From NCBI GenBank assembly GCA_000729835.1, contig JFHB01000155.1:1-64000 (forward strand): 64,000 nt of DNA, written 5' to 3'. This stretch comes from Atkinsonella hypoxylon. Its lineage: Eukaryota; Ascomycota; Sordariomycetes; Hypocreales; Clavicipitaceae. The stretch's first letter is position 1. The number at the start of each line of letters is the position of its first letter. Position numbers and translations under genes: made by a program. A model generated the notes under the pieces. The model saw only the letters and a list, made by a program, of their open reading frames with translations. It was not told where the DNA came from and did no database searches. This document shows, piece by piece, positions 24,307 to 34,273 of this stretch.

Positions 24307-24996
24307 TATTGAAAATAATAGGGATTACAGGACTAGATAGAAGAGGGTAGTAGTCTCTTATATTTAGCACCTGTAATTGCTCCTAGCAATTATTACGTAG
24401 TGGAAGCAGCAGCGGCCTAAATTAAGCTGTAGTGTATAGTATAGATCACGTAGAGGCAATAGATAACTGTAATAGTGGTATCTTTATATTAAGAGCGCTG
24501 TAACGAACAGTAAGAGTAGAATCTCGAATCTTTCTAGTCCTTTATAGATCTACTAACTATATTAGCGGGCCGTAGTCGCTAGAAGGGGCTTATAGGCCAC
24601 TTTATAATTTCCGCAAAAAGATTTACTATATAAAAACAAAAAAATCAACTCACGGCTATACAAACAAGACGCCTACGTGCATAATTTAACAAATTCTACT
24701 AATAACAAGCAACCCTTATAAGCAACTCTATCTAACAATTATACTATTAAATAGCCCTAATTCTTAGCTTTTAAATAGTATACTTCTTGAATTTCTACTA
24801 TTGCTAGTTGTGGAGAAAATCGCAGTTAAAGTTAACTATAGGTTAGGCAACTTTGCCTTAGTTAAATCTAGATGTTTGCATCTAGTAACAACAATATCTC
24901 TACTAAAAATTAACGTAACAAGACCTAATGAGGGTTACGTGATAGAGCAACTAGTAGGCATAAAAATAGGCTATACAGGGTAGCTTATTTTTAACA
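24307..24996 (-). repeat. 5' LTR of Copia-1 copy B (short variant)
   Basis: 690 bp. Shares with the 3' LTR of copy A both the ~11-bp deletion near the outer end and the CATTAGG/TATTAGG reading. It differs from its own partner LTR in both respects. Confidence 0.88.
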
Positions 24997-27900
24997 GTTA
25001 TACTTAAAGACCTATACTAACAGCTTAATTTCTTAGAACTAGCAATAATAAAGGCATTTCTAGTAATACTAATAGGTAAAGTGTATAAATTCTACCTTAT
25101 AATAATTGTAATAAATATAAGAATAAACTACACCTTTAATTAAATAGTTAAAATTATTAAGTAACACTTTAAGACTTTAACTAATAAGTAGTTCTATTGT
25201 TAAAGATAGAACAGCATTATATTACGTAATATAATTGCTAAGAACTCTAATAAACCTATACTTAACTGCCTTAACATAATAATCTAGAACCTTTAAGATA
25301 TTTATAACAGCCTTTTTAACCCTTTTATAGATAATTCTAAACTTATTAAGTAAACCCTTTAAGCAGTTAGAGGTATCCTTAAATATAGCTAAGCTAAATT
25401 TATAACTAATGCAACATTCTAAAAGCTTATTAGCAACCTACAAAAGTTAATTAGTATTGCAGAAGTATAGAAGAAAATTAGCTAATTTTACGCTAGATTT
25501 AACTAACTTAATATTAATAATAAAGTCCTCTATATAAACCGTTAATATTAACGTTTAAGAGATCCTAGCTGTAGCAGAAGTAAGACTAAAAAACAACACT
25601 ACTTTATCTATAGAAAAGAAGAATATTAGTTAATAAAGTACAGTAAAAAAGAACGTTAAGAAGTACAGTAAAGATAGTAGAATAACAAAAAGTATAAAAC
25701 CTCTCTATTAAACAGTAAATTTAAAGCCTACCTATAAGCTTATAAAGGACTAAGTAAACCTATATAAAATAATAATTCTAATAATGCATAAGATATAGGT
25801 AAAGTATTTATTAAAGAATCTAATACAGCTAATAAAGGAAAAACCCTTTAGCTAATAATTATATAATTCTTTACTAATACTGCAACTATAGATAATAGAG
25901 CTATCTTCTAGAACCTTAAGGAAGAAGCCTACTAGTATACTCTATATAAGGAAGACCTATTTATAGAAGATTAATTAAATCCTATAGATCCCTTATTATA
26001 TTTATTATTTTATATATTAGAAGAACGTTATTCTAGTAAGACATTTAGAGGCATCTTGCTTAACACTAGAGCAGTAGGCATATTAATAGCTAGAATTAAC
26101 TAAGTATAGGCACTAGTGAAGAAAATGCCTTTATTAAAGATAAATCTATCTAATTAACACTATATAATTACATTTAGCGCAGGATTAGTAACTTCAATAG
26201 GCTTTATTATAGTTCTAATAGTCTTTAGCTTAATTACATTCTACATTATTAATATAAGCACCTTGTTCCTATACAGCATTAATAATATAGATAAGATGTA
26301 TATAAAGCTTAATAACCTTAAAAACGTACTAATTTAAGGCAACTAAAAGGTTTCTATTATCTAGAAATAGAGATATCTATAGTAGACTCTAGAAGCTACA
26401 GAAGCAGCTACATTCTTTCTATTAGAAAAGTAAATCTATTAGCTTTATTATTAATTTAGGCATCCCTCTATACAACAATTAATAAAGATTCTATAACGTA
26501 TAAGTAAAGATATTAGTAATAATAACGCTATTAATAGAATTACATAAGTCTACTACTACTGCTAACTTAACAGTAAATTACCTAGTTAATTCCAATTTAC
26601 ACTAAAGAATAACTATAACTTTAACTACAAAATCCTTATTAATATTATACACCTAAACAGCAGCTTTATTCTTTACGTTGTTAATTATGCAACCTTATTC
26701 TAAGTAGCCTACTTTCTAGAACCCTAAAAGTAAAAAGTATAAAATATCTAGAATGCATTAAAAGAATGCTAGATTAATACCTATCTAGGTCCTTTAGACT
26801 AAATAGTTTATAATGCTAAAAAGAACTTTATATCTACTAAATTCTGCTATTATATATAAATATTGTTCGTTAATGTTAATAAAGTTCCTATTAAAGCCTA
26901 TAACAGCATTAGTAAAGTTAAATAGTACTATAGCCTATTATAAAGAGCTTATAACATTATTAGCAATAAATTAAGTACTAATACTAGTATTATAAAGGAT
27001 TAAAAGCTTTAGATAGCTATTAAAGCTATTAATAATTCTACTAGACCTAACGGTCTTATACCTATATTACTAGTCTTTAGTGCCTACTCTTGTATAATAG
27101 ATAATTTACCTCTAAGCCTTTCTGTAATATAACAAGCTTTAATTTTATATAAAGCTACTAATAAAGCCTAAAAGTGCTTAGTATAAAGGCAAATTTACAA
27201 TGCTCTTACCTCCTGCAACAGCCTAAATATAACACTAACGTATTTACTACCTCTACAGTTAGAAGTGTATATATAGCGTAAAAAAGAAGGCTAGTAAGGC
27301 CTCTATAAGCTGCTTACTATAGATAGCAAAGAATGCACTATATAAATACCTTATAGCTCTATTTATTTTTGCATAACTGTTGTAAAACCCTATTACTATA
27401 ATAACAATAAATCTAATAATTATTCTACTGTTTCTAACATTATACCTAACAAAAGCAATATAGAATCTCTACCTAAAAGCAATTCTATTCTACTAAAGAA
27501 GAGAGAAAGACCCCTAAAGGCAAAATAACTAATTAATCTAAACCTAATATAGAAAAAAGGCCCTAGAAGACTAAGAAAGAATTCTCTTTTTATTCTAATT
27601 AATTCTATATAAAATTTCTCTACTTTTAACAACAAACTAAATAGATATATTACTGTTTCTAGCCTAACTGCTAGTAGTCCTTATAATCTTAATCCTAGTA
27701 GTAATATTAATTCTACTTATATATTGCTATATAAATTTAGCAATAAAATTTTCCTTTCTGCAAAAGAAACAGTAGACTACAACCTAGCTGTATAACTAAG
27801 GAAAAACAACAAGATTACAGCAAAAGGTGCTCTATTTAAAGCATTTAACTAAACTAAAATTAACGCACTATTAGCTAAAGATATCTTCTAATTCGTTAAA

Positions 27901-28587
27901 TTTAACCCTACTGTATACAATAGCTATATCTTTAAATCTTATATAGTTTAAGAAGTTAAAGGAAAAGGAACTACATTACTATATAAGAAGTTAAGACTAG
28001 TTATCTAAGAATACAATAATAACAATAAAAATTGTCGATTTTAATGCAATCCCTAACGATCTAATAGGCTAGCTAACGCTTAATTGTAGCATTAGCTCTA
28101 TCCCTCTAAAAACACAATATTGTTCTATAGATCTACAATATTATATAGGCTTATATGCAATCTAACACTAATTTAAATAGATTAATTATTGCACAACTTC
28201 CTAACTAAATTAAACACTTATATCTCTATAATACAGTAATAGAAGTAATTAAGCCTCTGTACAGAATCGCTAAAGCAGGTATACATTAGTAATTTACGTA
28301 CTTCTGCTACTACTGTAATAATTTAAATATAGTTATGTTAATATATAACCTCTGCTTACTAATATTAAATAACAATAACTGCTTTAGAATTATTAGAATG
28401 CAGACTAACAATACACTAGAACTAAGCAATAGAACCTTCTCTAACTGTAAGGAATTCGAACTACAAAAGGCTAATTTTACTATAAAGCTAAAGTAAAGCT
28501 TAACAACAGAAACACTACTAATTTTTAACGGATATATATTAACTAAATCTAACAGCACTTTAACCCTTTGCTAGAAAGGTTAAAGCA
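24997..28587 (+). pseudogene. Copia-2 polyprotein remnant (Gag-like, IN, partial RT), truncated at both ends
   Basis: A second Ty1/Copia family, unlike Copia-1 in sequence. A possible Gag region spans about 25000-25700. The integrase is clear in frame 1: HPSIQQLIKIL at 26461, then a catalytic core in which all three acidic residues are replaced: LINIIHLN (Asp to Asn), IVYNAKKNF (Asp to Asn) and NSISKVK (Glu to Lys, near 26905). All are G-to-A conversions. After the integrase, an RVT_2-type reverse transcriptase piece shows MQTNNTL at 28398, where relatives have MQTDD. That piece is in another frame, so at least one indel separates it from the integrase. The protein breaks off at LTLCQKG just before the Gypsy-2 LTR at 28588, and its continuation is not seen beyond Gypsy-2. 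The left end meets the LTR of copy B. No LTR of its own is visible. Confidence 0.75.
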
Positions 28588-28910
28588 TGTTATGGACTCG
28601 AGCCTTAGGCTTAGGTCTTTCAGTAGAGTGAGGACAGCAGAAGAGGGACAGAGATCTATATAGATAAAGGGATAGAAGTAAGCTGCATTTATCTAGAGGT
28701 TAGCTAAACTTTACTAGGCCCTAAAGAGAGAACCTTAGCTATAGAGTATATACTAAAAGGGGCTCCTAAGGGGATAGACCTACCTCTAGATATATAGTAT
28801 AAGAGTATAAAGAGGCTTCTAGTTCTTTCTCTTTTTCTCCTTTTCTCTCTATAATTATAGTTCTTATTATAGACGCTAGTTAGCAGTAGCTACTAGGCTA
28901 GTCTATTATA
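28588..28910 (+). repeat. 5' LTR of Gypsy-2
   Basis: 323 bp, TGTTATGGACT...GTCTATTATA. The first ~85 bp keep C/G bases (GGACTCGAGCC; GTGAGGACAGC), while the last ~100 bp are converted relative to the partner LTR. The unconverted ends form an imperfect inverted repeat (TGTTATGGACT / AGTCCATTACA). Confidence 0.85.
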
Positions 28911-30134
28911 TACTATAATTATTCTATAGATAGAACACTAGCAAGAACAATATTGTTTAGTTATAGCAATAAGAGCTTAGCTAGTTAGCTTAAGCACTCT
29001 TTTAGCCTCTATAGAGAGGTAGAGGAAAATACAGCAGAAATTAGCTAAAAAGCAGCAGAAATTATAGCGCTTTATAAATTAGTTAAGAGCTAATCTCTAT
29101 AGATAAAGGAACTATAACGCTTTACAACAAACTATATATAGAAAGAGAAGCAGCTTTAAGCTGTAGTAAGCTAGCAGCTAGAGAAACCTAAACAGAAGCC
29201 TCTACCTATAGTAAACCCTTACAATAGAAATAAATAGAGCTTTTAGGCCTAGTAAATAGCAATTACCTAAAAGCTCTAGGCTAATAGTGCCTTTATAGGT
29301 ATAATATAGAACTAGTAGTACTATTTATACTAAAGCTTATTGCCTAAGGTTTAGCAAAGAGTAGCTATTTATTATTAAGTAGGTAAAGTAAAGGGATATA
29401 ATATATAGAGGTTCCTTAATTACTTAGAATTAGTCTTTATAGATTCTTACTAGCAGAACTAAGCCTTAATTAAGCTTAATTAGCTTTAATAGAGTAATAA
29501 TAAGTAGTTTATAGAATTCTATATTTATTTTAAGGAGAAAATTATATTAGTAGAAGAAGCTAACTAGAATAACAGTATAAAGTTAGCTAAGTTATAAATA
29601 GCGCTTAATAAGGAAATAAGGGATTACAGTATAGAGAGAGATATTCTTTATTATAACTACCTTTAAGCAGTAAAGCGCTACTGTAGTATTATACTAAACC
29701 TTAAGTTATATTGCATTAAGGAATAACACTAGCTAAAATATAGCTTTAGCTCTAAAGAGCCCTAGAATAGTAACACTATAATAACTAGAGTTAATGCTAT
29801 AGGAACCTAATAGAGATAGAAAGAGAGCGTAAAGAAATCTAGGGTAAAACAACTAGATAAAAATACTCTATAAGTAAAGTAGGTATTTAAGGCTAAACTT
29901 AAAAAACACTGCTAAAAGAGGTAATACCTTTAGTGTAAGTTGTTCTAATACTATATTTAAGGATGTAGATAGTAACTAGTAGAATGTAAGCTAGAGTTAA
30001 CTAGCGTATAGGTAGTAGTAATAGATAATATACAGAAGAAGAACTCTAATAAGTTAGAAAAAGGCTTACCTCTAGCCTTAAGCTTAGTATAGAGGTAAAG
30101 GTAATGTAAATAACGTAATAACTTTTACTTAGTA
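28911..30134 (+). pseudogene. Gypsy-2 Gag remnant
   Basis: One frame with TAA/TAG stops from about 29000 to the X-b insertion. A capsid-like helical region reads VGKVKGYNIQRFLNYLELVF near 29382. Further on, the frame has Cys/His-containing sequence near 29908-29965 (HCQKRQYLQC, then YYIQGC) that could be a damaged zinc knuckle. Position right after the 5' LTR and before the protease-RT segment fits Gag. The start codon is not identifiable: no ATG stands out after conversion. The assignment is by position and general character, not by a diagnostic motif. Confidence 0.6.
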
Positions 30135-30139
30135 AGTAG
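30135..30139 (+). other. Candidate target-site duplication of X-b (left copy)
   Basis: AGTAG, repeated at 30630-30634 on the other side of repeat X-b. Perfect but short, and it depends on where the X-b ends are drawn. Confidence 0.4.
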
Positions 30140-30629
30140 TTTGTCGACTCAAAACCAAACCCCCAAATGACTATGCAGCCCACACTAAAGCAGGTGACGA
30201 TGTAGCGCACGTTAAGATCGAAAAGGATTAGCAAAGAGAGCGAGATATTTATTAGTGCATGCTATTAAACGATAACAGGCAAGAAGATTAAATAGTCCGA
30301 AAAGGCAGAAATAAAATATTAATTGCAGCTTAGAAGATATATACGCGCAAAAGGAGCTAAATGCGCTAAAGAGTTAGGGAAAGTGTTACTAGCAGTAAAG
30401 TAATATCTCTTAAGCGTTAAGTGTTGTAAATTAAAGCGGGCTAAAAGATATTAATTAATTAAAAGAGCAAAAGCCCAAAAAGAATTAGCAGAAGCTGCTT
30501 GCGCGCTTGCTTACTTGCTTAAACTATCTATATGTCTAGGCGATGCGCACTCTTATAGAGAAAAATCTGTATGTAGCATCCCTTGCAAAGCTAATATAAG
30601 AGCGCAAGGGGGTAACCCCGCCGCGACAC
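30140..30629 (-). repeat. Repeat X, copy X-b, inserted in Gypsy-2
   Basis: ~490 bp, reverse orientation relative to X-a and X-d. On the + strand it begins TTTGTCGACTC and ends CCGCCGCGACAC. This copy is among the least converted parts of the window (CAGGTGACGATG near 30190; CCGCCGCGACAC at the end), so it shows the ancestral ends best. It separates the Gag part of Gypsy-2 from the protease-RT part. If X is an LTR, this is a solo LTR; otherwise it is a small non-autonomous element. No protein is encoded, and the short frame at 30046-30234 on the - strand is only partly inside it. Confidence 0.65.
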
Positions 30630-30634
30630 AGTAG

Positions 30635-32597
30635 CTAGAAGAAGAATATAGAGAGATAACTAAGAAAATAGATATATTACTGTTCTTTATCCCTATACTC
30701 TTTAACTAACTATTATTCTATAATATACAGATAAATAGTAAGTGTAACTGCTTTACTGTAATAAGTAAGAGTTTAGCGCAATACCTTAGCTTAAAGTAGG
30801 TTCTATTGCTGCATAAGAGAACAGTGTAAATAGCAGTAGAGGTTAAACAGCAGTTCTATAATAGCTACTAAAGGAGCGCCTTAATTGCTTCTTTAGTTTG
30901 CTTATAGGTAGATATTAACAGCTAGGTCTTCCTAGTAGTAGCCTATATAATCCTAAGCTTAACCTAAGATTATATCTTTAGAAGCCTATAGTTAGCCTAT
31001 AATAGAATTGTTCTTAACGCTGCTAGCTAAAGCCTATTAGTAGGTAAGGCTAAGGGCCTTATAATTTAAGCAATAGAAGCTTAAGGCGTTAAGGACCTAA
31101 TAAGACTAATGTTAGCAGCAGTTTATAGCGCTCTAATAAAATAGAGTAAGAGCTAAGAGGTTGCTGTGCATTTTATCGCTATAAGCCTTTAGGAAATTAC
31201 CTCTATATTATTATTATATATATCCCTAAAAGGCCTTAATCTGCTAATGCTGCTACTTAAATTAAAGAACTTTTATAATCTTTTTAAAGAAGAGAAGGCC
31301 TAGGGCCTTCTACTGTATAGAGAGGGGCTAGATTATTATATTAGGCTAAAACAGTAGCTAAACAGCTCCTTACTGTTACTACTATAGGCTCTACTGTATA
31401 ATATACTATAGAACTATTTATTAGAAATTAGAAGGTAGGTAATAGACCTAATAGATAAAGGATAAATTTAAGCTAGCTCCTTTTTAGCAGTAGTATCTAT
31501 TCTTTTAGCTAAAAGGCTAAGCAGAGAATAGTAATTCTATATTAATTATTAAGCCCTTAATAAGATTATAGAATAGAACTATTACTTACTCCCCTTAATA
31601 AAGGAGATACTTAAGTTATTATTAAAGGCATATTAGTTTACTAAGCTAGATATATAGTTAGCCTTCTATAGGATCTAGATAGCAGATAGTAAGGAGCACC
31701 TTATAGCATTTTGCACCTAGTTTAGCCTCTTTAAATAGCTAGTTTGCCCCTTTAGATTAGTAGAGGCTTTAGCTACATTTTAATAATACATTAATAGTGC
31801 ACTAGAAGAGGCCCTTAGAGATTATATAACTACTTATCTAAATAATGTCCTTATTTATATAGAAGGTTCTAGGAAAAACTATATATATAAGGTATAAAGA
31901 ATCCTAGAAAAGTTGCAGTTAGTAGAGCTGCACTTAGATCTTAAGAAATACTACTTTACTATAACTAAAGTTAAATACCTTAGCTTTATAGTTATAGCAA
32001 GAAGGGAGATACACCTAGATCTAGAGAAGATTGTAGCTATTTAGAAGTAGTAAGCTTCTACTAAGTTATAAGGGGTATAAAGCTTCCTTAGATTTATAAA
32101 CTTCTACTGCAACTTTATATTAGATTTCTTAAATATTATAGAGCCTCTAGTTAACTTAATAAAGAAAGAAGTTCTATTCTAGTAAATAAAGGAATATAAG
32201 AGGTTATTTATAAGGCTTAAGGAGGCCTTTACCTTATACCTAGTTTTAGCCTAGTAGAACCCTAAGAAGAATATAGTAGTAAAGGCTAATTGCTTAGAAG
32301 AGGCCCTTAGTAGCTATTTATCTTAATATAATAAAGCTAGTGTACTACAGCCTATAGTATACTATTTAGCTAGGTTATCTTTAGCTTAATATAACTATAC
32401 TATTTACAATAAGGAGCTCTTAGCAATAATATCTTGCCTTAAAGCCTAAGCAGTAAAGTTATAGAGAGTAGTGCACCTCTTTATAATCCTTATAGACTAT
32501 AAGAATCTAGAATACTTTATGTTTCTGCAAAAGATCTTTAAGCGTTAGGCTAGGTAGATAGAGCTTCTCTCTCTCTTTAACTACTACCTATAATACT
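30635..32597 (+). pseudogene. Gypsy-2 protease-RT-RNase H remnant (5' part of pol)
   Basis: The Gypsy-2 frame resumes after X-b. A possible protease region is near 30720-30800. The reverse transcriptase is clear: FTKLDIQLAFYRIQIA (near 31640), LVCPFRLVEALATFQQYINS, and the catalytic box as YLNNVLIY (31835-31858) where YLDD is expected; then KYLSFIVIA and FLRFINFYCNFI in the connection. RNase H-like sequence follows, ending at KRQARQIELLSLFNYYL just before the copy C LTR. GAT-to-AAT conversion of both catalytic Asp kills the RT. The remaining RNase H end and the integrase lie on the other side of copy C at 46461. Confidence 0.85.
32593..32597 (+). other. Target-site duplication of Copia-1 copy C (left)
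   Basis: ATACT, matched exactly by 46461-46465 right after the 3' LTR. Confidence 0.85.
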
Positions 32598-33304
32598 TGT
32601 TAAAAATAAGCTACCCTGTATAGCCTATTTTTATGCTTGCTAGTTGCTTGTTAGTTGCTCTATCACGTGACCCTAACTAGGTCTTGTTACGTTGATTTTT
32701 GGTAGAGATATCGCTGTTACTAGATGCAAAACATCTAGAATCGACTAAGGCAAAGTTGCCTAACCTATAGTTAACTTTAACAGCGATTTTCTCTACAACT
32801 AGTAGTGGTAGAAATTCAAGAAGTATACCATTCGAAAGCTAAGAATTAGGGCTATCTAATGGTATAATTGTTGGATAGGGTTGCTTATAAGGGTTGTTTG
32901 TTATTAGTAGAATTTGTTAAATTGTGCACGTAGGCATCTCGTTTGTATAGCTGTAAGTCGATTTTTTTGTTTTTATATAGTAAATCTTTTTGCAGAAATT
33001 ATAAAGTAGCCTATAAGCCCCTTCTAGCAACTATAGCCCGCTGATATAGTCAGTAGGTCTATAAGGGACTAGAAAGATTTAAGATCCTACCCTTACTAAC
33101 TTGTTTGTTACAGCGCTCTTAATATAAAGATACTACTATTACAGTTATCTATTGCCTCTACGTGATCTATACTATACACTACAGCTTAATTTAGGCCGCT
33201 GCTGCTTCCACTACGTGATAATTGCTAGGAGCAATTATAGGTGCTAAATATAAGAGACCACTACCCTCTTCTATCTAGTCCTGTAATCCCTATTATTTTC
33301 AATA
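32598..33304 (+). repeat. 5' LTR of Copia-1 copy C
   Basis: 707 bp, TGTTAAAAATAAG...ATTTTCAATA. Terminal bases form an imperfect inverted repeat (TGTTAAAAATAA / TATTGAAAATAA) whose differences are conversion-type. Contains CACGTG near 32665. Confidence 0.92.
32970..32981 (+). promoter_or_regulatory. Possible TATA box in the Copia-1 LTR
   Basis: TTTTTATATAG is present at the same relative place in every Copia-1 LTR of the window, about 370 bp from the LTR start. It would suit a pol II start in the LTR. Only the motif is seen; AT-rich conversion makes chance TATA motifs common. Confidence 0.3.
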
Positions 33305-33318
33305 GGTTATGAGCCTGA
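33305..33318 (+). other. Copia-1 primer-binding site (copy C)
   Basis: GGTTATGAGCCTGA directly after the LTR. The first 11 bases match the complement of the initiator tRNA-Met anticodon region without error (the tRNA reads ...GGGCTCATAACC...). This points to priming by a 5' half-tRNA, as in Drosophila copia and yeast Ty5. Confidence 0.7.
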
Positions 33319-34273
33319 AAGACCTATCTGCAAGCTGTTAGCCCGCTGAAATCTACTATTGTGTACTGTATTACCCACTAGAAGCTATATTAAGACCTGC
33401 GCTAGCAGCTATCGCTGCTAAAAATTAGTAGCTTGCTGGAAGCTATTAATACCTACTGCACACACATCGCTAGCCACTATACTAGTGTTTTTCATTCTGC
33501 CCACCCTATGCCTCCTGCACTAGTTCTATACACCTAGTACATACACACTTTTGAAGCTATTCTTAATAGCTAGGTTCTATTGTTGCGCAATATCAAAATA
33601 TATACATCTGCACACATTACATTTGCACTGCGAATCGTTTTATTAGGCACTGCCTAATTAGTTATTTCCATTAAGAAATAAGCTTAGCGCTGCACTGCAT
33701 CGCTTGTTGTTGTGCTGTTATCTTGTATATTGTGCACCCTATGCACCTCTATTAGTAGCTATACTACAATTTGTAGTGCACACCTAATAGCTCTTGTTGC
33801 TGTTAGATATTCCTGTGTTTTCGGTCGCAGAATTAATTTATATAGTAATCCTATTGGTTAGGATTTTAAAGTAGGAATTAGCTAGATATCCCTAAATTGG
33901 TTGTGCCTAGGTCTCCACTAATTTATTAGAACCTAATTAGAGAAGAATCTCCTGAATTTTTTAGCTAAAAATAGCTAGAACCTGTGTTTTATGCCCCTTG
34001 CGACCGCTTGTCAATCTGGTCTGCTATACAAATTGTATGCGCATACAGATCGCAATACAATGCAGCCTTTAGAGCCTGTTATACCTATTGCAAAAGAAAT
34101 TAGAGAAAAATCTCAGTATAATTTCTGAAGATATAGGGCACTTCTAGGCCTATAATAGAGCAATCTATTGATATCTAGTAGAGGTTATTACTGTTATTTA
34201 CTACCTTTTCCACTGTAATCTAGGCTATAATTAGCTATAAAGAGCGTTAAATTAGCTATTAAAATCCTTTAAA

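Larger units (their letters stand above)
17140..24996 (-). mobile_element. Copia-1 copy B, full-length, inverted
   Basis: Complete 7.86-kb element on the - strand: 5' LTR 24307-24996, primer-binding site, leader, polyprotein 23361-18100, polypurine tract, 3' LTR 17140-17849. The flanking pentamers do not match (CATCT left, GTTAT right). Its two LTRs belong to different sub-variants: the right one is the short type shared with copy A, the left one the long type shared with copy E. A normal insertion has identical LTRs and matching target-site duplications, so copy B looks like a recombinant between two elements. Confidence 0.9.

Noticed and set aside
27420..28558. - strand frames at 27420-27635 and 28310-28558
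   Set aside because: Antisense to Copia-2, whose + strand integrase and RT motifs are recognisable.
30140..30180. Telomere-like AACCAAACCCCC at the edge of X-b
   Set aside because: A single short C-rich run that recurs in the other X copies as part of the repeat; not a tandem telomeric array.
30046..30234. 62-residue - strand frame at 30046-30234
   Set aside because: Spans the Gypsy-2/X-b junction, so it cannot be an ancestral gene.
32660..32672. CACGTG in Copia-1 LTRs as a functional transcription factor site
   Set aside because: It is present in several LTR copies, but a six-base palindrome alone is not enough to call an operator.
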